Part shown: piece after piece, positions 43,047 through 55,566 of the stretch
Numbering within the stretch: position 1 is the stretch's first letter
Layout: the number at the start of each line of letters is the position of its first letter
Source of the DNA: Actinospineispora eucalypti
GTDB taxonomy: Bacteria > Actinomycetota > Actinomycetes > Mycobacteriales > Pseudonocardiaceae
Assembly (NCBI GenBank): GCA_014208095.1
Contig: JACHMT010000001.1
Location: 2,232,001-2,296,000 of the forward strand
Direction of reading: 5' to 3'
DNA: 64,000 nucleotides
Notes under the pieces: model-generated
What the model saw: the letters and a program-made list of their open reading frames with translations, nothing else
What the model was told of the DNA's origin: nothing
Database searches by the model: none
Position numbers and translations under genes: made by a program

Positions 43047-44707
43047 ATGTCCACCACACTGGCCGGCCTCTTGCAGGTCGGCGTACTGCTGCTGCTCCTG
43101 GCCGCCGTGTACGTGCCGTTCGGCAACTACATCGCCGGCGTGTACACCGGCGCCCGCCACCTGCGGTTCGAGCGCGCCATCTACCGGATCGTCCGGGTGG
43201 ACCCGGACAGTGAGCAGCGTTGGACCGTGTACGCGGCCGGCGTGCTCGGGTTCTCCTTCGTCTCGGTGCTGCTGCTGTACCTGCTGCAGCGGTTCCAGCC
43301 GTTCCTGCCGCTGGACCTCGGCCGGGGCGCGGTGGACCCGGGGATCGCGTTCAACACCGCGATCTCCTTCGTGACCAACACCAACTGGCAGTCCTACGTG
43401 CCGGAGTCGGTGATGGGCCACACCGTGCAGATGGCCGGCCTGACCGTGCAGAACTTCGTCTCCGGCGCGGTGGGTATAGCGGTCGCGGTGGCGCTGATCC
43501 GCGGGTTCATCCGGGCCTCCACGGACCGGATCGGCAACTTCTGGGTGGACCTCACCCGGGGCGTCATCCGGATTCTGCTGCCGGTGGCCTTCGTCTCGGC
43601 CATCGTGCTGGTGGCCACCGGCGTGGTGATGAGCCTGCGCACCGGCGTGGACGTGACCGGCATCGACGGCCAGCGGCACACCATCGCACTGGCCCCGGCC
43701 GCCTCCCAGGAGGCGATCAAGGAACTCGGTACCAACGGCGGCGGGATCTTCAACACCAACTCCTCCCACCCGTTCGAGAACCCCAACGGCTGGTCCAACC
43801 TGCTCGAGATCTTCCTGATCCTGGTCATCCCGGTCAGCCTGACCAGGGCGTTCGGCGTGATGGTGCGCGACACCCGGCAGGGTCATGTGCTGCTCGGCGT
43901 GATGGGCGCGCTGTGGGGCGCCATGCTCGCCGTCGCCTGGTGGGCGGAGACCCACCCGAACGGCCCGGCCACGCTGGCCGCCGGTGCCGCGATGGAGGGC
44001 AAGGAGGTCCGGTTCGACATCCCGTCGTCGGTGCTGTTCGCGGTGTCCACGACCGGGACGTCCACCGGCGCGGTCAACGGCATGCACGACAGCTACACCG
44101 GCCTCGGCGGCGGGGTCGCGCTGCTGAACATGCTGTTCGGCGAGGTTGCTCCGGGTGGTGTGGGCACCGGGTTGTACGGCCTGCTGGTGCTCGCGGTGAT
44201 CGCGGTGTTCCTGGCCGGCCTGATGGTCGGCCGCACCCCGGAGTACCTGGGCAAGAAGCTGGGCCGCCAGCAGGTGACGGCCGCCGCGATCGCCATCCTG
44301 GCCATGCCCACCATGGTGCTGCTCGGCTCGGGCGCGGCGCTGGCCCAGCCCGGCGAGCTGAACGCCGCGCTGGCCAACTCCGGTGCGCACGGGTTCTCCG
44401 AGGTCCTCTACGCCTACGCGTCGGCCGGCAACAACAACGGCAGCGCGTTCGCCGGCATCACCGTGACCAGCCCGTTCTTCCAGTCGACCCTCGGCCTGGC
44501 CATGCTGTTCGGCCGGTTCATCCCGATCCTGGCCGTGCTGGCCCTCGCCGGGTCGCTGGCCGCGCAGAGACGGGTCGAGCCCGGTGCGGGGACCCTGCCG
44601 ACCGACGGCGTGCTGTTCGGCGTGCTGGTCACCGGGACCGTAGTGATCGTCGCCGCTCTCACTTTCTTCCCGGCCCTCGGGCTCGGGCCTATCGCGGAGG
44701 CACTTGC

Positions 44708-44711
<4 letters not shown>
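43047..44711 (+). CDS. kdpA: Potassium-transporting ATPase subunit A
   Basis: 554 residues, about ten membrane segments; the K+ channel-like subunit of the KdpFABC pump. Selectivity-loop regions are visible: [61 protein letters not shown] and [12 protein letters not shown]. Starts at the base after the kdpF stop and overlaps kdpB (ATGA). Confidence 0.97.
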
Positions 44712-46876
<2,165 letters not shown>

Positions 46877-46883
46877 GTTCGCG

Positions 46884-47504
46884 GTGAACGCACTGACCAG
46901 GCAGACCCTCGCCGGGCTGCGCATGATCCTGGTGATGACCGTGCTGGTGGGCATCGCCTACCCGCTGGCGGTGTGGGCCGTGGCCCACCTGCCCGGGCTG
47001 TCCGCGCACGCGGAGGGTTCGGTGATCACGGCTCCGGACGGGACCGCGACGGGGTCGTCGCTGATCGGCGTGGACCCGGTGGCCAAGGACCCGGCCGCCG
47101 ACCCGTACTTCCACACCCGGCCCTCGGCCACCGCCAAGGACATCCTCGGCCCGGGTGACCCGTCCACCTCGGCGGCGTCCAACCAGGCCGGTGACTCGGA
47201 GAAGCTGCTCAAGGCGGTGAACGACCGGCGGGCCGCGATCGCGGCCCGGGAAGGGGTGAACCCGGCGGCGGTGCCGCCGGACGCGGTGACCGCCTCGGCC
47301 TCGAGTGTCGACCCGCACATCAGCGCGGCCTACGCCGAGCTGCAGGCGGCGCGGGTGGCCCGGGTGACCGGGGTGCCGGCCGCCGACGTGGCGCGGCTGG
47401 TCGCCGAGCACACCGACGGCCGCGCCCTGGGCGTCCTCGGTGCCCCGGGCGTGAACGTGACCGAGCTGAACCTGGCGATTGCGCGGGCGGCGCATGGCCG
47501 GTGA
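46884..47504 (+). CDS. kdpC: Potassium-transporting ATPase subunit C
   Basis: 206 residues: one N-terminal membrane helix (LRMILVMTVLVGIAYPLAVWAVA) and an extracytoplasmic domain with GSSLIGVD, YFHTRPSAT, DPHISAAYAELQAARVARV and the C-terminal LGVLGAPGVNVTELNLAI. GTG 46884 gives the typical MNALTRQTLAG-like start; a TTG at 46869 overlapping kdpB is possible. Stop overlaps kdpD start. Confidence 0.95.
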   Translation: MNALTRQTLAGLRMILVMTVLVGIAYPLAVWAVAHLPGLSAHAEGSVITAPDGTATGSSLIGVDPVAKDPAADPYFHTRPSATAKDILGPGDPSTSAASNQAGDSEKLLKAVNDRRAAIAAREGVNPAAVPPDAVTASASSVDPHISAAYAELQAARVARVTGVPAADVARLVAEHTDGRALGVLGAPGVNVTELNLAIARAAHGR

Positions 47505-50119
47505 TGGCCTGGTTACATCGACACCCGGGTGACAATGGGGAGGTGACGTACGATCCGCCGGCCCGCCGGGGCAAGCTGCGCATCTACCTGGGTTCCGCGC
47601 CCGGTGTGGGTAAGACGTACGCGATGCTCGGGGAGGGCCGGCGGCGTGCCGACCGGGGTACCGACGTGGTGGTCGGCCTGGTCGAGACGCACGGCCGGCC
47701 GAAGACCCAGGCCCTGGTGGGCACCCTCGAGGTGGTGCCTCGCAGGCAGATCACCTATCGGGACAACGAGTTCGGCGAGCTGGACACCGACGCCGTGCTG
47801 GCCCGCAAGCCGGCCGTGGTGCTGGTGGACGAGCTGGCGCACACCAACGTCCCCGGTTCGAGGCACGAGAAGCGCTGGCAGGACATCGACGACCTGTTGG
47901 CGGCCGGCATCGACGTGCTCTCCACGGTGAACGTGCAGCACCTGGAGTCGCTCAACGACGTGGTGGAGAAGATCACCGGGGTCCGGCAGCGGGAGACCGT
48001 GCCGGACCAGTGGGTGCGGGGCGCCGAGCAGGTCGAGCTGGTGGACATCACCCCGGAGGCGCTGCGCCGCCGGATGGCGCACGGCAACATCTACCCGCCG
48101 GAGAAGATCGACGCGGCGCTGTCCAACTACTTCAAGCCGGTCAACCTGGTCGCGCTGCGCGAGCTGGCGCTGTTGTGGGTGGCCGACGAGGTGGACGTCG
48201 CCCTGCAGCGCTACCGGGCCGAACAGCAGATCACCGACGTCTGGGAGGCCCGGGAGCGGATCGTGGTCGCGGTCACCGGCGGCCCGGAGAGCGAGACGGT
48301 GCTGCGCCGGGCGGCGCGCATCGCCAAGCGGTCGGGAGGTGCCGCCACCGGACGCCCGGCCCAGGCCGGCGCGAGCGGTACCAGCGAGGGGCGCCGGGCC
48401 GACCTGCTGTGCGTGCACGTGCTGCGCGGTGACGGGCTGGCCGGCGCGCCGCCGCAGGCGTTGACCAGGCTCCGCAAGCTGGCCGACGGTGTGGGCGCCT
48501 CCTTCCACACCGTGGTCGGCGGGGAGGACGTGCCGGCCGCGCTGCTGGACTTCGCGCGCGGGGTGAACGCCACGCAGCTGGTGCTCGGCACCTCCCGGCG
48601 GTCCCGGGTCGCCCGGCTGTTCAACGAGGGCATCGGCGCCACTGTGGTGCAGGACTCCGGGCCGATCGACGTGCACATGGTGACCCACCAGGAGGCCGGC
48701 GGCGGCACGCTGGTGCGCCGGGTGCGCAGCGCGCTCTCCCCGACCCGGCGGACCGCCGGCTGGCTGTGCGCGCCGCTGCTGCCCGGGCTGGCCACGGTCA
48801 CCGGCGTGCTCGGCAAAAACGTGTTCGGTCTGTCCACCGACGTGGTGCTGTTCTTCCTGGCCACCGTGCTGGTCGCGCTGGTCGGCGGGCTGGGGCCGGC
48901 GCTGCTCGCGGCGGTGGCCGGCGGGCTGCTGCTCAACTACTTCCTCACCCCGCCGCTGTACACCTTCACCATCGCCGAACAGCAGAACGTGATCACCTTG
49001 GTGGTGATGGTGGTGGTGGCCATCGCGGTGGCGCTGGTGGTGGACCGGGCGGCCCGGCGGTCCGAGCAGGCCGCCGTGGCGCGCACCGAGGCGGCCCTGC
49101 TGGCCTCCTTCGCCCGGACGGTGCTGACCCGGGCCGACCCGCTGCCCCGGCTTCTGGAAAAGGTGGGCGAGGCGTTCGGCCTGCCCTCGGTGGCGGTGCT
49201 GGAGCACGCCCCGGACGTCCCCAACGGCTGGCGCACCGTGGCCTGCACCAGCCCGCCGGACTGCCTGCGCCCGGAGGATGCCGAAGTGGACGTGGCGGTG
49301 GACGTGGACGTGCACCTGATCGGGCGGGGCCGGCCGCTGGCGGCGGCCGACCGGCGGGTGCTGGAGACGGTCGGCGGCCAGGCCCTGCTGGCGCTGCGCG
49401 CCCAGCGGATGGCGGCCGAGGCGGCCGAGGCCCGGCGCCAGGCGGAGGGCGGCCGGCTGCGTTCGGCCCTGCTCTCGGCCGTCGGGCACGACCTGCGCAC
49501 CCCGCTCACCTCGATCAAGGCGGCGGCGGGCAGCCTGCGCGACGCCGAGCTGCGGCTGTCCGAAGCGGACCGGGCGGAGCTGCTGGCCACCGTCGAGGAG
49601 TCGGTGGACCGGCTCACCGCGCTGGTGGACAACCTGCTTGACTCGTCCCGGCTGGCCGCCGGCGCGGTGGTGCCCCGGCCCCGCGCGGTCGGCTACGACG
49701 AGGCGGTCACGCTGGCCCTGGCCGGGGTGGAAGGGGCATACCGGGTGAAGGTGGAGATCGACGAGTCGCTGCCCGACGTGCTCGCCGACGCGGGACTGCT
49801 GGAACGGGTGGTCGCCAACGTGGTCGACAACGCGTTGCGGCACGGCGCGGGCGCTCCGGTGGCGGTGCGGGCCAGCGCGCACGCCGACCGGGTGGAGCTG
49901 CGAGTGGTCGACTCGGGGCCGGGTGTCCCGCGCAGCGCGGCCGACGGGCTGTTCCAGCCGTTCCAGCGGCTGGGTGACCGGGACGCCACCACCGGGGTGG
50001 GGCTCGGGCTGAGCGTGGCGAAGGGCTTCACCACGGCGATGGGTGGCACGCTGGTCGCCGAGGACACCCCGGGCGGCGGGCTCACTGTGGTGATCTCGCT
50101 TCCGGAGGCTGGGACATGA
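47501..50119 (+). CDS. kdpD: Sensor histidine kinase KdpD
   Basis: 872 residues. N-terminal KdpD domain with Walker A-like GSAPGVGKTYAMLGEGRRR and VLVDELAHTNVPGSRHEKRWQD, a universal-stress-protein-like domain (about 250-375), four membrane segments (about 420-510), a GAF-like stretch, then HisKA with SAVGHDLRTPLTSIKAAAGSL (His663) and HATPase with VVDNALRHGAGAPV and GVGLGLSVAKGF. Senses K+ limitation and phosphorylates KdpE. GTG 47501 overlaps the kdpC stop; GTG 47543 is an alternative start. Confidence 0.96.
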   Translation: MMAWLHRHPGDNGEVTYDPPARRGKLRIYLGSAPGVGKTYAMLGEGRRRADRGTDVVVGLVETHGRPKTQALVGTLEVVPRRQITYRDNEFGELDTDAVLARKPAVVLVDELAHTNVPGSRHEKRWQDIDDLLAAGIDVLSTVNVQHLESLNDVVEKITGVRQRETVPDQWVRGAEQVELVDITPEALRRRMAHGNIYPPEKIDAALSNYFKPVNLVALRELALLWVADEVDVALQRYRAEQQITDVWEARERIVVAVTGGPESETVLRRAARIAKRSGGAATGRPAQAGASGTSEGRRADLLCVHVLRGDGLAGAPPQALTRLRKLADGVGASFHTVVGGEDVPAALLDFARGVNATQLVLGTSRRSRVARLFNEGIGATVVQDSGPIDVHMVTHQEAGGGTLVRRVRSALSPTRRTAGWLCAPLLPGLATVTGVLGKNVFGLSTDVVLFFLATVLVALVGGLGPALLAAVAGGLLLNYFLTPPLYTFTIAEQQNVITLVVMVVVAIAVALVVDRAARRSEQAAVARTEAALLASFARTVLTRADPLPRLLEKVGEAFGLPSVAVLEHAPDVPNGWRTVACTSPPDCLRPEDAEVDVAVDVDVHLIGRGRPLAAADRRVLETVGGQALLALRAQRMAAEAAEARRQAEGGRLRSALLSAVGHDLRTPLTSIKAAAGSLRDAELRLSEADRAELLATVEESVDRLTALVDNLLDSSRLAAGAVVPRPRAVGYDEAVTLALAGVEGAYRVKVEIDESLPDVLADAGLLERVVANVVDNALRHGAGAPVAVRASAHADRVELRVVDSGPGVPRSAADGLFQPFQRLGDRDATTGVGLGLSVAKGFTTAMGGTLVAEDTPGGGLTVVISLPEAGT

Positions 50120-50808
50120 CCGCGGGCATGACCAAGGTGCTGGTGGTGGACGACGACGCGCAGATCCTGCGCGCGCTGCGGATCAACCTGACCGCGCGCG
50201 GCTACCAGGTGCTCACCGCCGTGGACGGCACCGGGGCGCTGAAGGCCGCCGCCGACGGGCTGCCCGAGGTGGTGGTGCTGGACCTGGGCCTGCCCGACAT
50301 GCCGGGCACCGAGGTGATCGCCGGGCTGCGCGGCTGGACCCAGGTGCCGATCATCGTGCTGTCCGCGCGCACCGACTCGACCGACAAGGTCGACGCGCTG
50401 GACGCCGGCGCGGACGACTACGTGACCAAGCCGTTCGGCATGGCCGAGCTGTTGGCCCGGCTGCGCGCCGCCGTGCGCCGGGCCTCGGTCGGCCAGGTCG
50501 ACGGCGAGCCGGTGGTGAAGGCGGCCACCTTCACCGTGGACCTGGCGGCCAAGCGGGTGGTCCGCGACGAGGCGGAGATCCACCTGACGCCCACCGAGTG
50601 GGGCATCCTCGAGCAGCTGGTGCGCAACCCCGGCAAGCTGGTCGGCCAACGCCAGCTCCTCCAGGAGGTCTGGGGCCCCGCCTACGGCAAGGAAACCAAC
50701 TACCTGCGCGTCTACCTGGCCCAACTCCGCCGCAAACTCGAACCCGACCCCGCCCACCCCCGCCACCTCATCACGGAACCGGGAATGGGCTACCGCTTCG
50801 AGCCCTGA
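50116..50808 (+). CDS. kdpE: Response regulator KdpE
   Basis: 230 residues. Receiver domain with VVDDDAQIL, phosphoacceptor Asp56 (VVLDLGLPDMPG), LSARTDSTDKVDALDAGADDYVTKPF; C-terminal OmpR-type winged helix ending HPRHLITEPGMGYRFEP. Activates kdpFABC under low K+. Overlaps kdpD (ATGA). Here the regulators are co-directional and contiguous with the structural genes, so they can share the transcript. Confidence 0.96.
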   Translation: MTAGMTKVLVVDDDAQILRALRINLTARGYQVLTAVDGTGALKAAADGLPEVVVLDLGLPDMPGTEVIAGLRGWTQVPIIVLSARTDSTDKVDALDAGADDYVTKPFGMAELLARLRAAVRRASVGQVDGEPVVKAATFTVDLAAKRVVRDEAEIHLTPTEWGILEQLVRNPGKLVGQRQLLQEVWGPAYGKETNYLRVYLAQLRRKLEPDPAHPRHLITEPGMGYRFEP

Positions 50809-50810
50809 TC

Positions 50811-51503
50811 TCAGAAGCCGAAGTTCTGGGTCCAGTAGTGGCCGTTGGGTACGTAGCCGACGCCGATGGTTTTGAACTCGCAGTCGAGGATGTTGCGGCG
50901 GTGGGAGGGGCTGTTCATCCACTTGCTCATGGTTTCGGCCGCCGTGCGGTAGCCGCGCGCGATGTTCTCTCCGCCGGTGCGGTCGGCCGGGAAGCCGGCG
51001 GCCACCTCCCGGTCGGCGAAGTCGTGCCCGCTCGGGTCGTCGTGGCTGAAGAAGGACTTGCTGGCCATGGCCTGGCTGTGGCGCTGGGCCGACCGGTTCA
51101 GCCGGGGGTCCACGGTCAGTGGCTTGCAGCCGGCGGCCACCCGGCGCGCGTTGGTGATCGACACGATCTGCGCGGCCGGGCCGGCGATCACCGGCGGCTT
51201 CGGTGCCGGCGGCGGCGCCGCGACCGGCGGGCCGGGAGGCACGGGAGGCAGCGGTGGCCCGGGTGGGGGAATGGGCAGCAGCAGGGGGCCGGTGGCCGCC
51301 GGTGGCTGCGATGCGTCGTCGTAGGGCAGCGGCCCCACCGCGATCGGGCCGGGGTCGCCGACCGGCTCGCTGCTCGGCGCCTGGGGCGGCGGCGGTGCAT
51401 GCTGCTCCGCGCGGGGCGCGACCAGAACCGCGGCGACGGCGACCAGCGCGCCGCAACCGAGACCGACCAGGACGGGGACCAGACGCCGCCGCCCGATGGA
51501 CAT
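50811..51503 (-). CDS. Secreted CAP (SCP/PR-1) domain protein
   Basis: 230 residues. N-terminal membrane/signal segment ([22 protein letters not shown]), a Pro-rich linker (about residues 35-105), then a CAP domain: [83 protein letters not shown]. The CAP cavity residues (His/Glu/His) are present. Role of bacterial CAP proteins is poorly known. Converges on kdpE with a 2-base gap. ATG 51503 chosen; upstream starts would overlap acyP's leader. Confidence 0.85.
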   Translation of the reverse strand: MSIGRRRLVPVLVGLGCGALVAVAAVLVAPRAEQHAPPPPQAPSSEPVGDPGPIAVGPLPYDDASQPPAATGPLLLPIPPPGPPLPPVPPGPPVAAPPPAPKPPVIAGPAAQIVSITNARRVAAGCKPLTVDPRLNRSAQRHSQAMASKSFFSHDDPSGHDFADREVAAGFPADRTGGENIARGYRTAAETMSKWMNSPSHRRNILDCEFKTIGVGYVPNGHYWTQNFGF

Positions 51504-51534
51504 CACAACGGGTGAACGTAGCAGACTGCGGGGC

Positions 51535-51819
51535 GTGAACCCGGATACCGCCATTCGACTGACAGCATGGGTACACGGACGCGTTCAAGGGGTGGGTTTC
51601 CGCTGGTGGACGCGATCCCGCGCGCTCGAGCTCGGCCTGGTCGGCAGCGCCTCGAACCTGCGTGACGGACGGGTGGAAGTGATTGCGGAGGGTGCACGAG
51701 AGGCTTGTGAGACACTCCTAGAACTGCTGCGAGGGGGAGACACGCCCGGCCGGGTGGACCGGGTGATCGAGCGATGGAGCGAACCCACCGGGTTGCCGCG
51801 CTCGTTCGTCGAGCGTTGA
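51535..51819 (+). CDS. acyP: Acylphosphatase
   Basis: 94 residues: [43 protein letters not shown] carries the catalytic Arg (GFRWW) and Asn (SNLRDG). Hydrolyses acyl phosphates. Directly upstream of smc, as in many actinobacteria. The short divergent gap to the CAP gene (31 bp) must hold both starts. Confidence 0.94.
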   Translation: MNPDTAIRLTAWVHGRVQGVGFRWWTRSRALELGLVGSASNLRDGRVEVIAEGAREACETLLELLRGGDTPGRVDRVIERWSEPTGLPRSFVER

Positions 51820-51864
51820 CCCCAGAGCGTTGACCTTGACCCTGCTGTCCGACGGAAGGCCGAT

Positions 51865-54800
51865 GTGCACCTCAAGCGACTGACGCTGAAGGGCTTCAAG
51901 TCCTTCGCCTCGGCCACCGAGCTGCGCCTCGAGCCGGGCATCACCTGCGTGGTCGGCCCGAACGGCTCGGGCAAGTCCAACGTGGTCGACGCGATCATGT
52001 GGGTGTTCGGCGAGCAGGGCGCCAAGGCGCTGCGCGGCGGCAAGATGGAGGACGTCATCTTCGCCGGCACCTCGGGGCGCGCGCCCCTGGGCCGCGCCGA
52101 GGTGACGCTGACCATCGACAACTCCGACGGCGCACTGCCCATCGACTACTCCGAGGTGTCGATCACCCGGCGGATGTTCCGGGACGGCGCGGGCGAGTAC
52201 GAGATCAACGGCAACACCTGCCGGCTGTTGGACATCCAGGAGCTGCTCTCCGACTCCGGCATCGGCCGGGAGATGCACGTGGTGGTCGGCCAGGGCCAGC
52301 TGGCCGCGATCCTGGAGTCCAAGCCGGAGGAGCGGCGGGCCTTCATCGAAGAGGCCGCCGGCGTGCTCAAGCACCGCAAGCGCAAGGAGAAGGCGCTGCG
52401 GAAGCTGGACGCGATGCAGACCAACCTGACCCGGCTGACCGACCTCACCGGCGAGCTGCGCCGGCAGCTGAAGCCGCTGGGCAAGCAGGCGGAGATCGCC
52501 CGGCGGGCGCAGACGGTGCAGGCCGACCTGCGCGACGCCCGGCTGCGGCTGGCCGCCGACGACCTGGTCACCCTGCGGGCCGAGCTGGCCAGGGAGGAGG
52601 CCGACGAGGCCCTGGCCCGGGAGCGGCGGGGGGAGATCGAGCAGGCGCTGGTCGGTGCGCGCGAGGAGCTGGCGGTGCACGAGGCCGCCCTGGCCGCCGC
52701 GACGCCCGCGCTGACCACGGCCCAGGAGACCTGGTACCGGCTGTCCTCGCTGGCCGAGCGGCTGCGCGGCACGGTGCGGCTGGCCGCCGAGCGGGGCCGG
52801 CACCTGTCCGAGCCGGTGAGCGCGGGTTCCGTCGGGCAGGACCCGGACGAGCTGGAGGCGGAGGCCGAGGCCGTCGCCGAGCAGGAGGACGCGCTGGTCT
52901 CGGCCGTCGCGGACGCCCGGCGGGCGTTGAACGCGGCGCTGGAGACGGTGACCGCCCGGGAACGGGAGCTGGCCGCCGCCGAGCGCGAGCACCTGGCGGC
53001 GGTCCGTGCGGTGGCCGACCGGCGGGCCGGGCTGGCCACCCTGGAGGGCCGGGCGGAGGCGCTGCGCAGCAAGTCGGCGGCCACCGCCGAGGAGATCGAG
53101 CGGTTGTCCGGCGCCCTGGCCGAGGCCCGGGCGCGGACCGAGGCGGCCGAGGCCGAGCTGTCGGTGCTGCAGGCCGACCTCGGCGCGCTGGACGAGGGGC
53201 CGGAGGGTCCGAACGGCCTCGACCAGCGCGGCCGGGCGGCGGTGGACGCCCACCGGGAGGCCCGCCGCCGGGTGGAGGAGCTGGTCGCGCAAGAGCGCGA
53301 GCTGGAGCGGGAGCGCGCGCACTGGAAGGCCAGGGTCGAGGCGCTGTCGGTGGCGTTGAACCGCAAGGACGGCGTGGCCGCGCTGCTCTCCGCCGGCGAT
53401 CGGCTGCCCGGGGTGCTGGGCAAGCTGGCCGAGCTGATCACCGTGTCACCCGGCGCGGAGGCCGCGCTGGCCGCCGCGCTCGGCGGTCTTGCCGAAGGCG
53501 TCGCGGTGTCCGCGCCACCCCAGGCGCTGGACGCGTTGCGCCTGCTCAAGTCGGACGGCGCCGGCCGGGCCGGCATCGTCAGCGGGGCGCCAGGGCCCGG
53601 CGGGGCGGCCGGCGCCGCGCCGGCGGCCGCCGGCCGGCCCGGCGCCGCCGTGAGGCCCGCGCTGCCCGCCGGCGCCCGCTGGGCGGAGGAACTGGTCACC
53701 GCGCCGGCGGAGCTGCGCGACTCGCTCGCCGCCGCGTTGGCCGGGGTCGTGGTGGTGGACGACCTGCCCGCCGCCGAGCGGGTGATAGCCGCGCTGGCGG
53801 CCGAGCTGCCCTCGGCCCGCGCGGTGACCGCCGACGGCGACGTGGTCGGGGTCGGCTGGGCGCTGGGCGGCTCGGCCCGCGACCAGAGCGCCATCGAGGT
53901 GCGGGCGGCCATGGAAGACTCCGCGGAGTCGGCCGAGGCGGTGGACGCGAAGCTGGAGCGGCTGCACGCCGCGCTGGACGGCGCGCGGGCCGAGGAGGCC
54001 TCGCGGCTGGCCGACGTGGAAGCCGCGCAGAAGGCGCAGAGCGAGTCCGACGCCCGCCGGGCCGCGCTGTCCCAGCGGATCGGCCGGGCCGACCAGGCGG
54101 TGCGTTCGGCCATCGCCGAGGCGGACCGGCTGCAGCGGCAGCGCGACGAGGTGGAGGCCAGCCGGATCGAGGCGCTCGGCGCGCTGGACGAGGCCGAGCA
54201 GCGCCTGGAGGCCGCGCAGGGCGAGCCGGTGGAAGAGGAGCCGGACACCGAGGAACGCGAGGTGGCTGCCGAGCGGCTGGCCGAGGCGCGCGCCGAGGAG
54301 ATGGAGGCCCGGCTGGGCCTGCGCACGGCGGAGGAGCGGGCCAGGGCGATCGCCGGGCGCGCCGAGTCGCTGCGCCGGCGGGCCCGCTCGGAACGCGAGG
54401 CTCGGGCCAGGGCGGCCGCCGCGCGGGCGGCCCGGGAACGCGGCGCGGCGATAGCCGAGGCGGTCCGGGCGGCCGGCGAGACGGCGTTGGAGCGGCTCGA
54501 GCTGTCGCTGGCCACCGCTGAGGCGGAGCGCGAGTCGGCCCGGGAGGCGCGGGACTCGGGGGAGGCGGCGGTCACCGAGTCCCGCACCCGGGTGGGCCGG
54601 CTCTCCGGCGAGCTGGAGCGGCTGACCGACGCGGTGCACCGGGACGAGGTGCTGCGCGCGCAGTCCCGGTTGAAGGTGGAGCAGCTGGAGACCCGGATCG
54701 CCAGTGACTTCGGGATGGGGCTGGCCGAGCTGGTCGCCGAGTACGGGCCGGAGGTCGGCGTGCCGCCCGGCCCCGGCGAGCTGGCCGAGTACGAGGCGGC

Positions 54801-55512
54801 GAAGGAGCGCGGCGAGGACGTCACCGCCCCGCCCCCGCTGCCGTATGACCGGGCCACCCAGGAGCGGCGGGCCCAGCGAGCGCAGCGCGACCTGGCCCAG
54901 CTGGGCAAGGTGAACCCGCTGGCGCTGGAGGAGTTCGCCGCGCTGGAGGAGCGGTACCGGTTCCTGTCCACCCAGCTGGAGGACCTGAAGGCCACCCGCC
55001 GTGACCTGCTCACCGTGGTCCGTGAGGTGGACGACAAGATCCTCGAGGTGTTCGCCACCGCGTACCACGACGTGGCGCGCGAGTTCGAGATCGTGTTCCG
55101 CACGCTGTTCCCCGGCGGCGAGGGCCGGCTGGTGCTGACCGACCCGGACGACCTGCTCACCACCGGCGTCGAGGTGGAGGCGCGCCCGCCGGGCAAGAAG
55201 ATCAAGCGCCTGTCGCTGCTGTCCGGCGGGGAGAAGTCGCTGACGGCGGTGGCCATGCTGGTGGCCATCTTTCGCGCCCGCCCCTCGCCGTTCTACGTGC
55301 TGGACGAGATCGAGGCGGCCCTGGACGACGCCAACCTGCGCCGCCTGATCGCCCTGTTCGAAGAGCTCCGCAACACCTCCCAACTGATCATCATCACCCA
55401 CCAGAAGCCGACGATGGAGGTCGCCGACGCCCTCTACGGCGTCAGCATGCGCGGCGACGGCATCACCACCGTCGTCTCCCAACGCCTCCGAGGCGTCCCC
55501 ACCTCCGCCTGA
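51865..55512 (+). CDS. smc: Chromosome segregation protein SMC
   Basis: 1215 residues. N-terminal KRLTLKGFKSFASATELRLEPGITCVVGPNGSGKSNVVDAI (Walker A), a long Ala/Glu/Arg-rich coiled coil, a hinge around residues 510-670 (GVLGKLAELITV...GVVVVDDLPAAERVI), the second coiled coil, and C-terminal signature LSLLSGGEKSLTAVAMLVAIF plus Walker B FYVLDEIEAALDDANLRRL. Condensin-like ATPase that compacts and segregates the chromosome. A Gly/Ala/Pro-rich stretch in the hinge (about 574-605) is low-complexity. ftsY normally follows; a TetR/MFS pair intervenes. Confidence 0.97.
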   Translation: MHLKRLTLKGFKSFASATELRLEPGITCVVGPNGSGKSNVVDAIMWVFGEQGAKALRGGKMEDVIFAGTSGRAPLGRAEVTLTIDNSDGALPIDYSEVSITRRMFRDGAGEYEINGNTCRLLDIQELLSDSGIGREMHVVVGQGQLAAILESKPEERRAFIEEAAGVLKHRKRKEKALRKLDAMQTNLTRLTDLTGELRRQLKPLGKQAEIARRAQTVQADLRDARLRLAADDLVTLRAELAREEADEALARERRGEIEQALVGAREELAVHEAALAAATPALTTAQETWYRLSSLAERLRGTVRLAAERGRHLSEPVSAGSVGQDPDELEAEAEAVAEQEDALVSAVADARRALNAALETVTARERELAAAEREHLAAVRAVADRRAGLATLEGRAEALRSKSAATAEEIERLSGALAEARARTEAAEAELSVLQADLGALDEGPEGPNGLDQRGRAAVDAHREARRRVEELVAQERELERERAHWKARVEALSVALNRKDGVAALLSAGDRLPGVLGKLAELITVSPGAEAALAAALGGLAEGVAVSAPPQALDALRLLKSDGAGRAGIVSGAPGPGGAAGAAPAAAGRPGAAVRPALPAGARWAEELVTAPAELRDSLAAALAGVVVVDDLPAAERVIAALAAELPSARAVTADGDVVGVGWALGGSARDQSAIEVRAAMEDSAESAEAVDAKLERLHAALDGARAEEASRLADVEAAQKAQSESDARRAALSQRIGRADQAVRSAIAEADRLQRQRDEVEASRIEALGALDEAEQRLEAAQGEPVEEEPDTEEREVAAERLAEARAEEMEARLGLRTAEERARAIAGRAESLRRRARSEREARARAAAARAARERGAAIAEAVRAAGETALERLELSLATAEAERESAREARDSGEAAVTESRTRVGRLSGELERLTDAVHRDEVLRAQSRLKVEQLETRIASDFGMGLAELVAEYGPEVGVPPGPGELAEYEAAKERGEDVTAPPPLPYDRATQERRAQRAQRDLAQLGKVNPLALEEFAALEERYRFLSTQLEDLKATRRDLLTVVREVDDKILEVFATAYHDVAREFEIVFRTLFPGGEGRLVLTDPDDLLTTGVEVEARPPGKKIKRLSLLSGGEKSLTAVAMLVAIFRARPSPFYVLDEIEAALDDANLRRLIALFEELRNTSQLIIITHQKPTMEVADALYGVSMRGDGITTVVSQRLRGVPTSA

Positions 55513-55522
55513 CCCCCACCCG

Positions 55523-55566
55523 CCGATTCAGTCACTTCAGCAGGGTGGTTCAGTCACTTTGGGCGG
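55523..55566 (-). repeat. Two 22-bp repeat units (family 1 satellite)
   Basis: Units at 55523-55544 and 55545-55566 in minus orientation (plus strand reads ATTCAGTCACTTCAGCAGG and TTCAGTCACTTTGGG). They sit right after smc; the last codons and TGA stop of the convergent tetR gene (from 55550) lie inside the second unit. Confidence 0.8.
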